This document shows, one piece after another, positions 30,782 through 40,589 of a stretch of 64,000 bases of DNA. The stretch lies in the NCBI GenBank assembly GCA_902530985.1, contig CACACI010000004.1:1-64000 (forward strand), read 5' to 3'. A program made the position numbers and the translations under genes. Each line of letters begins with the position of its first letter. The first letter of the stretch is position 1. The DNA comes from an uncultured Alphaproteobacteria bacterium. GTDB taxonomy: Bacteria > Pseudomonadota > Alphaproteobacteria > Methylaequorales > Methylaequoraceae. Below the pieces are notes generated by a model, which saw only the letters and a program-made list of their open reading frames with translations, was not told the DNA's origin and searched no databases.

Positions 30782-31743
30782 TGTCTTTTTATTTTTTTTT
30801 CATAATAATTTTTACTTTTTTTTTCCCTAACTGCCAAGAATTAGCATTTATCACAAATCAAGAGAGTAATATGGTTGATGTAATTGATTTAAATAATAAA
30901 AAAAAGATTAAAGAAATCAAAGTTGGAAATAAGCCCGCTGCCATTTTTGTTGACGAAAATTCAAACCGAGTATTTGTATCAAATCCCGAAAGTAATGATA
31001 TTTCAATTATAGACCTTATCAATGATTCAAATATTTTAATTGATGCTGGTTCAAGTCCTATGGGTATTAGCTTGGATAAGGCAAGAAATTTTTTGTTCGT
31101 ATCAAACTGGTATGATAATACCGTAACAGTTATTGATCTTAATTTAGAAAAGAAAATAAAAATAATTGCTGTGGGAAAGTCCCCAGCAGGAATCTACCTA
31201 GATGAACCTTATAATAGACTTTTTGTATCTAATAGAGAGGACAATAATATTTCAGTAATAGATACAAAAAAATTTATTGTAATGAAAGAAATTAAGGTTC
31301 AGAAGGCACCATTTGGAATTTATTCGGAAAACTATTTAGACTATATCGTTGTCACAAACGTTCAATCTAATTCTATATCAATAATAGATAAAAAACAATT
31401 GAATTTAGTATCAAATATCAAAGTTGGACAATGGCCTTATTCTGCTATTCATAATAAAAATAAAAATCTTCTATATATTACTAATCAAAGAGGAAACAGT
31501 TTATCTATAATAGACATGAATAAACAAAAGAATATATCCACCCTTAGTGAAATATGTGAGTATCCTGAAGGCATTGATATTAGTTACTCACAAAATTTAA
31601 TTGTTGTCGCTTGTTGGTTTCAAGATAATATTATTCTTATTGATATTAATAACTATGAGATAATAAAAATAATTGAGACTTCTGGAGGTCCAAGAGCATT
31701 CGGAAGATTTATTCTAAGTAGAAACAATGAATATCATAGATAA
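30781..31743 (+). CDS. Secreted YVTN-type beta-propeller repeat protein
   Basis: Repeated ~42-aa units: FVSNPESNDISIIDL, FVSNWYDNTVTVIDL, FVSNREDNNISVIDT, YITNQRGNSLSIIDM. Confidence 0.88.
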   Translation: MSFYFFFIIIFTFFFPNCQELAFITNQESNMVDVIDLNNKKKIKEIKVGNKPAAIFVDENSNRVFVSNPESNDISIIDLINDSNILIDAGSSPMGISLDKARNFLFVSNWYDNTVTVIDLNLEKKIKIIAVGKSPAGIYLDEPYNRLFVSNREDNNISVIDTKKFIVMKEIKVQKAPFGIYSENYLDYIVVTNVQSNSISIIDKKQLNLVSNIKVGQWPYSAIHNKNKNLLYITNQRGNSLSIIDMNKQKNISTLSEICEYPEGIDISYSQNLIVVACWFQDNIILIDINNYEIIKIIETSGGPRAFGRFILSRNNEYHR

Positions 31744-33688
31744 AAAAAGAATTCAAGATATGGCAAATGCTATTAGAGCATTATCTATTGATTCAATTGA
31801 AAAAGCGAACTCAGGACATCCGGGCATGCCACTTGGAATGGCAGATGTAGCTACAATTCTTTTTTCTAACTATTTAAAATTTGACTCTCAAAACCCAGAT
31901 TGGATTAATAGAGATAGATTTGTTTTGTCGGCAGGTCATGGTTCAATGCTACTTTATGCTATTTCTTATTTAGTTGGTTATAGAGATTGCACCTTGAATC
32001 AACTTAAAAGTTTTAGGCAATTAGGAAGTAAGACAGCTGGACATCCAGAATATGGTTTATTAAAAAGTATTGAGACTACTACTGGACCGCTCGGACAGGG
32101 GTTGGCAAATAGCGTAGGAATGGCACTTGCAGAAAAAGTTTTAAATCTTAAATATGGAAGTTTGATTGATCATAGAACATGGGTTGTTGTTGGAGATGGA
32201 TGTTTAATGGAAGGTATATCCCAAGAAGCAATCTCTTTCGCAGGTCATCAAAAATTAAATAAATTAATTGTTTTATTTGATGATAATAAAATATCTATTG
32301 ATGGCTCTGTAGATCTAACATGCTCTGATAATCAAGAAAAAAGATTTCAAGCAAGTAATTGGAATACATTAAGTATCGATGGACACGATTTTGATCAAAT
32401 AAATAGTGCAATGAAAACTGCAATTAATTCTGATAGACCAACTTTTATTTCATGTAAAACAATTATAGGTTATGGGTCACCTAATAAATCTGGAACAGAA
32501 ACATGCCATGGCTCACCTTTAGGAAATAAAGAAGCAAAACTAACAAAAAATAATCTTAATTGGTTCTATAAGAATTTCAGTGTGCCTGAAAAAATTTTAA
32601 AAGATTGGAGACAAGTAGCCAAAAAAGGAAAAAAAGCTAAAGATAGTTGGCAAAAACGAATTGATAAATCACCTAACAAAAAATTATTATTAAAACAAAT
32701 GAAGTTGATAAAACTGGATAGGACTGAAGATACTTACAATTTTTTAAATAGTTTAACAAAAAATTCTAAAATAGAGGCAACAAGAAAATCATCCCATAAA
32801 ACACTGGAGTTTTTATACAAAAGAATTGATAAACTCTTGGGTGGCTCAGCAGATCTTACAGGTTCAAACCTTACAAAAATCTCTTCGTCAAGATTAAATG
32901 GAAAAAAACTTAACTATGTTCATTACGGAGTTCGAGAACATTTAATGGCCGCAGCTATGAATGGGGTTGCCGTACATGGTGGTTTTATACCTTATGGTGG
33001 AACGTTCTTAGTTTTTTCAGATTATTGTAAAAATTCAATAAGATTATCAGCAATGATGAAACAACAAGTTATATATGTATTTACTCATGACTCAATTGGT
33101 CTAGGCGAAGACGGCCCAACACACCAACCAATCGAACATCTGGCAGGTTTAAGAGCAATACCAAACTTGAATGTTTTTAGACCATGTGATTCCATTGAAA
33201 CATTTGAGTGTTGGGAAATTGCTATTAATACTCCAAAGGTTCCTTCAGTTCTTGCACTTTCAAGGCAAAACTTACCTCTTCTCAGAAGTAGTTTCAAAAA
33301 AAATCAGTCTGAAAAAGGGGGATATTTTTTAAAAAAACAAAGGAATTATAAGTTAACGATTATTGCTAGTGGATCGGAAGTTTCTATCGCAGTTGATGTT
33401 CAAAAGATGTTGAATAATCAAGGTATAAATGTAAATTTAGTTTCAATGCCGTGCATAGAATTGTTTGAAATGCAGAACAAAAACTACAAAAATAATATAT
33501 TAGGCTTAAAACCAAAAGTTGTAATCGAGGCTTCATCCACCTACAGTTGGTATAAATTTCTAGGCCCCAATGATCTTGTTTTTGGAATAAATAATTTCGG
33601 TGAATCAGGTAAAGCTGAAGAGTTATATAATCACTTTGGAATAACTAAAGAGAAAATATATAAAAAGATATTAAAGGAAATATTGTAA
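31727..33688 (+). CDS. tkt: Transketolase
   Basis: SGHPGMPLGMAD, LSAGHGSMLLY, GPLGQGLANSVGMA, GDGCLMEGISQEA, HDSIGLGEDGPTHQP. Confidence 0.97.
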   Translation: MNIIDKKRIQDMANAIRALSIDSIEKANSGHPGMPLGMADVATILFSNYLKFDSQNPDWINRDRFVLSAGHGSMLLYAISYLVGYRDCTLNQLKSFRQLGSKTAGHPEYGLLKSIETTTGPLGQGLANSVGMALAEKVLNLKYGSLIDHRTWVVVGDGCLMEGISQEAISFAGHQKLNKLIVLFDDNKISIDGSVDLTCSDNQEKRFQASNWNTLSIDGHDFDQINSAMKTAINSDRPTFISCKTIIGYGSPNKSGTETCHGSPLGNKEAKLTKNNLNWFYKNFSVPEKILKDWRQVAKKGKKAKDSWQKRIDKSPNKKLLLKQMKLIKLDRTEDTYNFLNSLTKNSKIEATRKSSHKTLEFLYKRIDKLLGGSADLTGSNLTKISSSRLNGKKLNYVHYGVREHLMAAAMNGVAVHGGFIPYGGTFLVFSDYCKNSIRLSAMMKQQVIYVFTHDSIGLGEDGPTHQPIEHLAGLRAIPNLNVFRPCDSIETFECWEIAINTPKVPSVLALSRQNLPLLRSSFKKNQSEKGGYFLKKQRNYKLTIIASGSEVSIAVDVQKMLNNQGINVNLVSMPCIELFEMQNKNYKNNILGLKPKVVIEASSTYSWYKFLGPNDLVFGINNFGESGKAEELYNHFGITKEKIYKKILKEIL

Positions 33689-34882
33689 ATGATAACCATA
33701 AAAAAAAAGTTTTCTGACTCTTATAACTTTGTTTATAACAAAATTGTTCTTCTTCGCGTAGATTTAAATATTCCTTTTGAAAATAATCAAGTTTTAGACT
33801 CAACTAGAATAAAAAAAATTCTTCCAACTATCAATAATTTACTTAAACATAAAGCCAAGATTATTATTATTTCGCATCTTGGAAGACCAAAAGGTAAATG
33901 GTTAGATGATTTCTCATTAAAAGTTGTAATAAGCGAGTTAGAAAACTTAACAAATAAAAGTGTATTATTTTTTAAAAATAATATTAAAAATATAAAAAAA
34001 GATGAAATTAATGAAAAATTTCAAGACCATGATATAATTGTTTTTGAAAATATCAGATTTTACCCTGAAGAAGAAAAGAACGACCAAAAGTTCACCAAAA
34101 AAATTGCTTCATTAGGAGATATCTATATCAATGAATGTTTTTCATGTAGCCATAGGAACCACTCATCAATCTCTGGAATACCAGAATTTTTGCCTTCTTT
34201 CCCAGGAGAACTTTTAGAAAATGAAATTCAGAATCTAAAAAACCTTTTTCTTTTATCAAATCATCAAGATAGTGTCGCAGTATTAGGTGGAGCCAAAATT
34301 TCAACCAAAATAAAACTTATAGAATTCTATGCGAGTAAATTTTCTAAAGTTTTAATTGGCGGTGCAATGGCTAATACTATTTTGGTCTCTCAAGGTTTTG
34401 AGATTGGAGCATCATTAATTGAGAAAAAAATGATTAAATTCTCAAACGAAGTTTTCAAAATGTTTAAAGATAAAATTTTATTGCCAACTGATGTTATAGT
34501 TTCAGATAAAAAATTATTAAAAAAAGCTGAAGTAAAACTAACAACAGAAATTAATAAAACTGATGTTATTTTAGACATCGGTCCAAAAACTAGAATGTTA
34601 TTCTTTAATGAAGTTGTTAAAGCAAAAACTATTTTATGGAATGGTCCACTTGGTTTTTTTGAAAAAAAACCGTTTGATGAGGGGACTCATTATGTATTAA
34701 AGTCAATTAAAGCTAACAAAAATAAAAATTTCTTTTCTGTCGCAGGTGGAGGTGATACTATATCTATATTAAATCAATCAAATTGTTTTAATGATTTTTC
34801 TTTTGTTTCAACCGGTGGCGGAGCCTTTTTAGAGTTCATTCAAGGTGAAAATATGCCAGGTTTGTCTAGTTTAAATGAATAG
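33689..34882 (+). CDS. pgk: Phosphoglycerate kinase
   Basis: LLRVDLNIPFENN, ISHLGRPKG, FENIRFYPEEEKN, LGGAKISTK, WNGPLGFFE, GGGDT. Confidence 0.97.
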   Translation: MITIKKKFSDSYNFVYNKIVLLRVDLNIPFENNQVLDSTRIKKILPTINNLLKHKAKIIIISHLGRPKGKWLDDFSLKVVISELENLTNKSVLFFKNNIKNIKKDEINEKFQDHDIIVFENIRFYPEEEKNDQKFTKKIASLGDIYINECFSCSHRNHSSISGIPEFLPSFPGELLENEIQNLKNLFLLSNHQDSVAVLGGAKISTKIKLIEFYASKFSKVLIGGAMANTILVSQGFEIGASLIEKKMIKFSNEVFKMFKDKILLPTDVIVSDKKLLKKAEVKLTTEINKTDVILDIGPKTRMLFFNEVVKAKTILWNGPLGFFEKKPFDEGTHYVLKSIKANKNKNFFSVAGGGDTISILNQSNCFNDFSFVSTGGGAFLEFIQGENMPGLSSLNE

Positions 34883-34894
34883 TATGAAGAGATT

Positions 34895-35929
34895 ATGAGT
34901 CATAATAAGTTAAATGAAATAGCAAAAAATTTGTCAAAACCTCCTAAAGGTATTCTAGCAGCAGATGAGAGTACCAATACTATTTCTAAGAGATTTAATG
35001 ATATTAAAGTCGAATCAACCGATGAGAATAGAAGAAAATATAGAGAGTTACTCTTTAAAACAAAAGATTTAAATAAATTTATCAGTGGTATTATTCTCTT
35101 TGATGAAACAATTCGTCAATCAACCTCAGAAAAGGTTCCATTTGGAAGATTTCTTAATGATCTGGGAATAATGCCAGGAATAAAAGTGGATACTGGTGCA
35201 GTTCCGATTGCACCTGAATCTATTGAAAAAGTAACAGAAGGATTAGACGGATTAGGTAAAAGGTTAATTGAATATAAGGAACTTGGAGCCTTATTTACAA
35301 AATGGAGAGCAATAATTGATATCAATGAAGAAAGTAGAATACCCTCTGATTATTTAATAGATTTAAACTGTTCAAACTTGGCAAGATATGCAAAAATTGT
35401 CCAGGATCATGGCATGGTTCCTATTGTTGAACCAGAAGTTTTAATGGACGGTGCTCATTCTATAGAAAAATGTTATGAGGTAACCTCAAAAACTCAAAAA
35501 TTACTTTTTAAAAAATTAGATCATAACGATGTAAATCTAAAAGGAATACTTTTAAAACCTAATATGATTATTTCAGGAAGAAAATCACCATCACAAGCTT
35601 CTATTTCTGAAGTGGCATCACAGACTGTTAAATGTTTAAAAGAAAATGTGCCAAAAGATGTTCCTGGAATTGTTTTTCTATCTGGTGGACAATCTAATGA
35701 GTTAGCAACTCAGCATCTAAATGAGATGAATAAATCTAATGAAGAAAAACCATGGAATTTAAGTTTTTCTTATGGCAGAGCACTTCAACAACCAACACTA
35801 AATGCATGGCAAGGAAATGATAATAAAATCTCAAATTCGCAAAATGCGTTATTTAAAAGAAGCAAATTGAATTCAAGTGCCACTCTTGGAAAATATTCAG
35901 AGGATCTAGAAAACTCAAATTATGAATAA
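34895..35929 (+). CDS. Fructose-bisphosphate aldolase class I
   Basis: KGILAADESTNTISKRF, ILLKPNMIISG, FLSGGQSNELATQHL, WNLSFSYGRALQ. Confidence 0.96.
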   Translation: MSHNKLNEIAKNLSKPPKGILAADESTNTISKRFNDIKVESTDENRRKYRELLFKTKDLNKFISGIILFDETIRQSTSEKVPFGRFLNDLGIMPGIKVDTGAVPIAPESIEKVTEGLDGLGKRLIEYKELGALFTKWRAIIDINEESRIPSDYLIDLNCSNLARYAKIVQDHGMVPIVEPEVLMDGAHSIEKCYEVTSKTQKLLFKKLDHNDVNLKGILLKPNMIISGRKSPSQASISEVASQTVKCLKENVPKDVPGIVFLSGGQSNELATQHLNEMNKSNEEKPWNLSFSYGRALQQPTLNAWQGNDNKISNSQNALFKRSKLNSSATLGKYSEDLENSNYE

Positions 35930-36572
35930 AAAGGTGAAAATCGCACCATCAATTCTTTCTGCAGATTTTTCAAAACTTGGTGATGAGATTTCTGATCTCG
36001 ATAAAACAGATTGTGATTATATTCATATAGATATAATGGATGGACATTTTGTTCCAAATATAACAATAGGGCCAAACGTTATTAAATCAATAAGAGGATA
36101 TACTGACAAAACATTTGATGTTCATTTAATGATTGACCCAGTAAAAAAATTTATACCTGAATTTGCAAATGCAGGTGCAGATATAATAACTATACATCAT
36201 GAGATTAAGGAAAATGTATTTGACTCAATTTCTGTAATAAAAGAATTCAATAAAAAAGTTGGTATTTCAATTAAACCATCTACTCCCGCAAAAGTAGTTG
36301 AAAAATACTTAGATTATACTGATTTAATACTAGTGATGACTGTAGAGCCAGGTTTTGGTGGACAAGATTTTTTACATAAACAATTAGATAAAATAAAAGA
36401 TATTAAAGGCATGATAGGAAATAAAAAGATCGACCTAGAAGTTGATGGTGGAATTAACTTAAATACTTCAAAAAAGGCTATAAATGCAGGAGCAAATGTA
36501 TTGGTTTCGGGTTCAACAATTTTTCAGTGTAGTGAGTATAAAAAAATAATAAAAGATCTCAGGAATGTATGA
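35922..36572 (+). CDS. rpe: Ribulose-phosphate 3-epimerase
   Basis: IAPSILSADFSKLGDEI, HIDIMDGHFVPNITIGP, VMTVEPGFGGQ, LEVDGGI. Confidence 0.97.
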   Translation: MNKKVKIAPSILSADFSKLGDEISDLDKTDCDYIHIDIMDGHFVPNITIGPNVIKSIRGYTDKTFDVHLMIDPVKKFIPEFANAGADIITIHHEIKENVFDSISVIKEFNKKVGISIKPSTPAKVVEKYLDYTDLILVMTVEPGFGGQDFLHKQLDKIKDIKGMIGNKKIDLEVDGGINLNTSKKAINAGANVLVSGSTIFQCSEYKKIIKDLRNV

Positions 36573-37570
36573 ATTCAACAATAATAAAATTATCTATTTT
36601 TTGTCTTCTTTTTTTTAATAAATTGAATTCACAAAACCTTGTTACTGTTGGAGCTCACAAACCTATTATAAAAGAAATTTCAGATACTTTAGAACTCCCA
36701 GGCTCAGTTGTTGCAAATGAGAGCGTTAAGATAACAAGTGTAGTTTCTGAAAAAATAAAAAGAATTCTTTTCAAGGAAGGCAGATTTGTAAAAAAAAATC
36801 AATTACTCGTAGAATTAATAGATAATGAAGAACAAGCTTTATTGATGCAGGTGCAAGCAGAACTTGAAGAAGCACAAGTCAATTACGAAAGAGCACTTAT
36901 ACTATCTAAAAAAGGAAATATTTCTCAATCCATTCTTGATAATAGACTTATGACAAAAAAGAAATTGTCAGGAAAGGTTAAAGAAATTAAAGCACAAATA
37001 GAAGATCTTAAAATTAAAGCTCCTTTCAATGGTTTAACTGGTATAAGAAATTTTAGCGAGGGATCATTTATAAAACCCGGTGATGTTATTACAGAACTTT
37101 ACGATACAGAATTTTTGAAAATCCAAGCATATGTTCCAGAAAGCTATTCTGATCAAGTTAAAGTTAATAGTAATTTTATTTTAGATTTAAGTTCAAAAAA
37201 AATTGAAGAGATAAATGGTAAAATATCAGTTGTAAATCCAATAGTAGATGAAAATACAAGAACTTTTAAAATCTTAGGTAGAATTAATAATTCTAAAAAC
37301 AATATTATGCCTGGAATGATGGTTAATTTAAAGATCCCTCTGGCAAAAAGAAATGCATTCATTGTAAGAGAAAATGCAATTCTAAGTCAAGACAACCTAT
37401 CTTTTGTTTATGTAATCATTGATCAAAATATTGTATCAAAAAAAAAAATAGAAGTTGGTTTTCGTAATGATGGGATGGTAGAAGTTTTAAATGGTTTAAA
37501 CTCTGATGATTTAGTAGTTTTTGAGGGTATTAATAAAATTAAAGAAGGTTCTAAAGTTAAGATAAGATGA
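36569..37570 (+). CDS. RND efflux periplasmic adaptor (membrane fusion protein)
   Basis: Signal peptide; LELPGSVVANESVKITS, KIKAPFNGLTGIRNFSEGSFIKPGD. Confidence 0.9.
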   Translation: MNSTIIKLSIFCLLFFNKLNSQNLVTVGAHKPIIKEISDTLELPGSVVANESVKITSVVSEKIKRILFKEGRFVKKNQLLVELIDNEEQALLMQVQAELEEAQVNYERALILSKKGNISQSILDNRLMTKKKLSGKVKEIKAQIEDLKIKAPFNGLTGIRNFSEGSFIKPGDVITELYDTEFLKIQAYVPESYSDQVKVNSNFILDLSSKKIEEINGKISVVNPIVDENTRTFKILGRINNSKNNIMPGMMVNLKIPLAKRNAFIVRENAILSQDNLSFVYVIIDQNIVSKKKIEVGFRNDGMVEVLNGLNSDDLVVFEGINKIKEGSKVKIR

Positions 37571-40500
37571 ATTTTTCAGAGTTTTTTATAAAAAAACCAG
37601 TTTTTTGTTCAGTACTTGTAGTATTTTTAATCATACTCGGGCTTCTTTCTTTAAAAAAACTACCACTTAGGCAGTTCCCAGATATTGAAAGATCTGAAAT
37701 TACTATAGATACTCTTTATCCAGGTGCTGCTTCAGAAATTATTGAAACCAAAATCACAGAAATTCTTGAAGGACAAATAAGTGGAATTGATGGAATAGAG
37801 TCCATCTCTTCTGTAAGCAGAGATGGAAGGTCAAAAGTTACAATAGAATTTAAGGCTGACAAAGATATTAATGAAGCCGCTAATGATGTTAGAGATGCCG
37901 TTTCTAGAATTCTAGAAAATCTACCTAAGGATTCTAATCCACCTGAAATATCAAAGATTGATTCTGACGCCAATGCGATTATGTGGTTAAATTTAACTTC
38001 AAATGACATAAATCAATTAGAACTTACAGATTATGCAGAAAGATACTTAGTTGATAGATTATCAGTTATACCTGGTGTAGCAAAAGTTCGACTCTCAGGT
38101 GGTAAAAAGAAATCATTGAGGATATGGCTCGACCCTAAACTCCTATCCCAATATTCAATATCAGTCTCAGAGATTGAACAAAAACTTTTAAACGAAAATA
38201 TAGAAACACCCGCGGGAAGAATTGAGTCAAAATATAGAGACTTTACAGTTAAGCTTGAAAGTGGATACAAAACTGTTAATGATTTTGAGAATTTAGTAAT
38301 TAAAAGAGTTGATAGTTTTTCATTTGTTAGATTAGGTGATGTTGCTAAGATTGAAATTGGTCCAGAAGAGACTAGACAAATCTTCAGAGGCAATGCAGAA
38401 GAAATGATTGGACTTGGAATTTTAAAACAAAAGTCAGCAAATTTAATTGATGTAACAAATAAGGTAAAAGAAGAATATGCTAGAATCAAAGACGAACTTC
38501 CGCAAAGTATTAATATTTATCAAAGCTATGATACTTCACTTTTTGTGTCTGAAGCGCTTCAGGAAGTAATATTCACCCTTTGTTTTGCAGTGCTTTTAGT
38601 TACTATTATAATATTAATTTTTTTAAGAAATATTAAAAGTTCAATAATTCCAGTTTTAACGGTACCTATCTCAATTTTATCAACTTTTATTTTCCTAAAT
38701 TTGTTTGGATTCTCTTTAAATCTTATTACTCTTTTAGCTTTAGTGCTATGCACAGGGTTAGTTATTGATGACTCAATAGTAATGTTAGAAAATATTCATA
38801 AAAGAATTGAGTCAGGTGAATCAAAGTTATCTGCTGCTATAAATGGTTCTAAAGAAGTGCTATTCGCAATTTTATCAACTTCAGTTGTTTTAATTAGTAT
38901 TTTTATGCCAATAATTTTCTTAGAAGGAGACACAGCTAAACTTTTTCAAGAATTAGCAGTAACTGTTATAGGCGCGGTTGTATTTTCTACAATAATATCT
39001 TTAACATTAACTCCTATGCTGTGCTCCAAAGTATTAGATTCACCAACAAATAATAACAAAACAAAAAGATTTGAGGAATTATATATAAAATTACTTTCAT
39101 TTTTTCTTAATAAAAAACTAATTTATCCAATACTTATTATTCCAATTATTTTATTTTCGATTTTTTTATACAAGAATATTGCAAAAGAATTTGCACCACA
39201 AGAAGACCGAGGTGTTTTTATTATGGTGATGGAGTCACCAGAGGGTAGCACATTTGAAAATACGGTAAATCAAATGTTAAAGCTAGAAACAAAATTAATT
39301 GAATTCAATAAAAATAATGAGGCAAAACGAATTCTTTTAAGAGTTCCAAGAAGCTTCTCAGGTACTCAAAATTTTAGTGATGGACTTGGTATAATAATTT
39401 TAAATCATTGGGATGATAGAAGAACAATTTGGGAAATAATCGATGAATTTAGGAGTATATCGACTGAAATTACTGATTCAAAAGTAATAATTTTTCCTCC
39501 ACGTGGTCTGGGACAAAGAAGGTCAGGTCAACAACTTCAATTTGTGATTTCAGGAGACTCCTATCAAAATATTAACCAAAATATGAAAATCATTCTAGAT
39601 GAGATCAAACAGAATAAGAACTTTCTTTTTAGTAGAATTGATTACAAAAAAAATAGACCTCAAATTAAAATAAAAATAAATAAAAACACCGCCTCAGATC
39701 TTAAAGTTTCAAACTTTCAAATTGGCAGAACTCTTGAGATACTTCTTGCTGGGAGGAAAATTAACACCTTCATAGAAGATGGAGAGGAATATTATGTAAT
39801 TGTTCAAGCAAAGAAAGAATATAGACAGAATATAAAAGACATTGGAGCATTTGAAGTAAAATCATTGGATGGAAACTATATTAGATTAGATAGTTTTTTA
39901 GAGTTCCAAGAAGTTGCAGAAGCAAAAGAGCTGAACAGGTATAACAAAATGAGATCTATCACGCTTAGTGCTGGCTTACAAAAAGGATATTCCTTAGGCG
40001 AAGCAATAAATTATTTAGAGAACTTATCTAAAGAAAAACTAAAAGGAAATTTTAAAATCGATTTCAAAGGACAAAGTAAAGAATATAAAAAATCAATGAA
40101 TCAATTTTATTTTTTATTTATAGTTTCCTTTATTTTTGTTTATCTTATTCTTTGTGCTCAATTTGAAAGCTACAAATTTCCTCTTATAATAATGTTATCT
40201 GTACCTTTAACTATTGTAGCTCCCCTTAGTGGAATATATTTATTTAATAACTCATTAAATATATTTAGTCAGATAGGTCTAATTATATTAATTGGTATTG
40301 CAGCAAAAAATGGCATTCTAATAGTTGAGTTCGCTCGGCAAATGAAATTAAAAGGAGAGAATTCATACAATGCCATTATTAAAGCATGTAAAAAAAGATT
40401 TAGACCTGTTATTATGACAGGTTTTTCTACTGTGATTGGAATTATACCATTAGTTTTAGGTTCCGGAGCTGGTTTTGAATCAAGATTAACAATTGGGATT

Positions 40501-40584
40501 GTTTTGATCACTGGAATTATTTTTTCTATTTTTTTAACATTATTTATAACCCCATTTTTCTTCAGAATTATTGATAAAAAATAA
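37567..40584 (+). CDS. RND efflux inner-membrane transporter (AcrB/HAE1 family)
   Basis: 1005 aa; FFIKKPVFCSVLVVFLIILG, LALVLCTGLVIDDSIVMLENIHK, VYLILCAQFESY, GIAAKNGILIVEFA. Confidence 0.95.
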   Translation: MNFSEFFIKKPVFCSVLVVFLIILGLLSLKKLPLRQFPDIERSEITIDTLYPGAASEIIETKITEILEGQISGIDGIESISSVSRDGRSKVTIEFKADKDINEAANDVRDAVSRILENLPKDSNPPEISKIDSDANAIMWLNLTSNDINQLELTDYAERYLVDRLSVIPGVAKVRLSGGKKKSLRIWLDPKLLSQYSISVSEIEQKLLNENIETPAGRIESKYRDFTVKLESGYKTVNDFENLVIKRVDSFSFVRLGDVAKIEIGPEETRQIFRGNAEEMIGLGILKQKSANLIDVTNKVKEEYARIKDELPQSINIYQSYDTSLFVSEALQEVIFTLCFAVLLVTIIILIFLRNIKSSIIPVLTVPISILSTFIFLNLFGFSLNLITLLALVLCTGLVIDDSIVMLENIHKRIESGESKLSAAINGSKEVLFAILSTSVVLISIFMPIIFLEGDTAKLFQELAVTVIGAVVFSTIISLTLTPMLCSKVLDSPTNNNKTKRFEELYIKLLSFFLNKKLIYPILIIPIILFSIFLYKNIAKEFAPQEDRGVFIMVMESPEGSTFENTVNQMLKLETKLIEFNKNNEAKRILLRVPRSFSGTQNFSDGLGIIILNHWDDRRTIWEIIDEFRSISTEITDSKVIIFPPRGLGQRRSGQQLQFVISGDSYQNINQNMKIILDEIKQNKNFLFSRIDYKKNRPQIKIKINKNTASDLKVSNFQIGRTLEILLAGRKINTFIEDGEEYYVIVQAKKEYRQNIKDIGAFEVKSLDGNYIRLDSFLEFQEVAEAKELNRYNKMRSITLSAGLQKGYSLGEAINYLENLSKEKLKGNFKIDFKGQSKEYKKSMNQFYFLFIVSFIFVYLILCAQFESYKFPLIIMLSVPLTIVAPLSGIYLFNNSLNIFSQIGLIILIGIAAKNGILIVEFARQMKLKGENSYNAIIKACKKRFRPVIMTGFSTVIGIIPLVLGSGAGFESRLTIGIVLITGIIFSIFLTLFITPFFFRIIDKK

Positions 40585-40589
40585 AAAAA

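Noticed and set aside
37716-38009. 97-aa minus-strand ORF antisense to the RND transporter
   Set aside because: Shadow ORF; Ser/Ile-rich with no motif.
38031-38489. 152-aa minus-strand ORF antisense to the RND transporter
   Set aside because: Shadow of a strongly conserved coding region.
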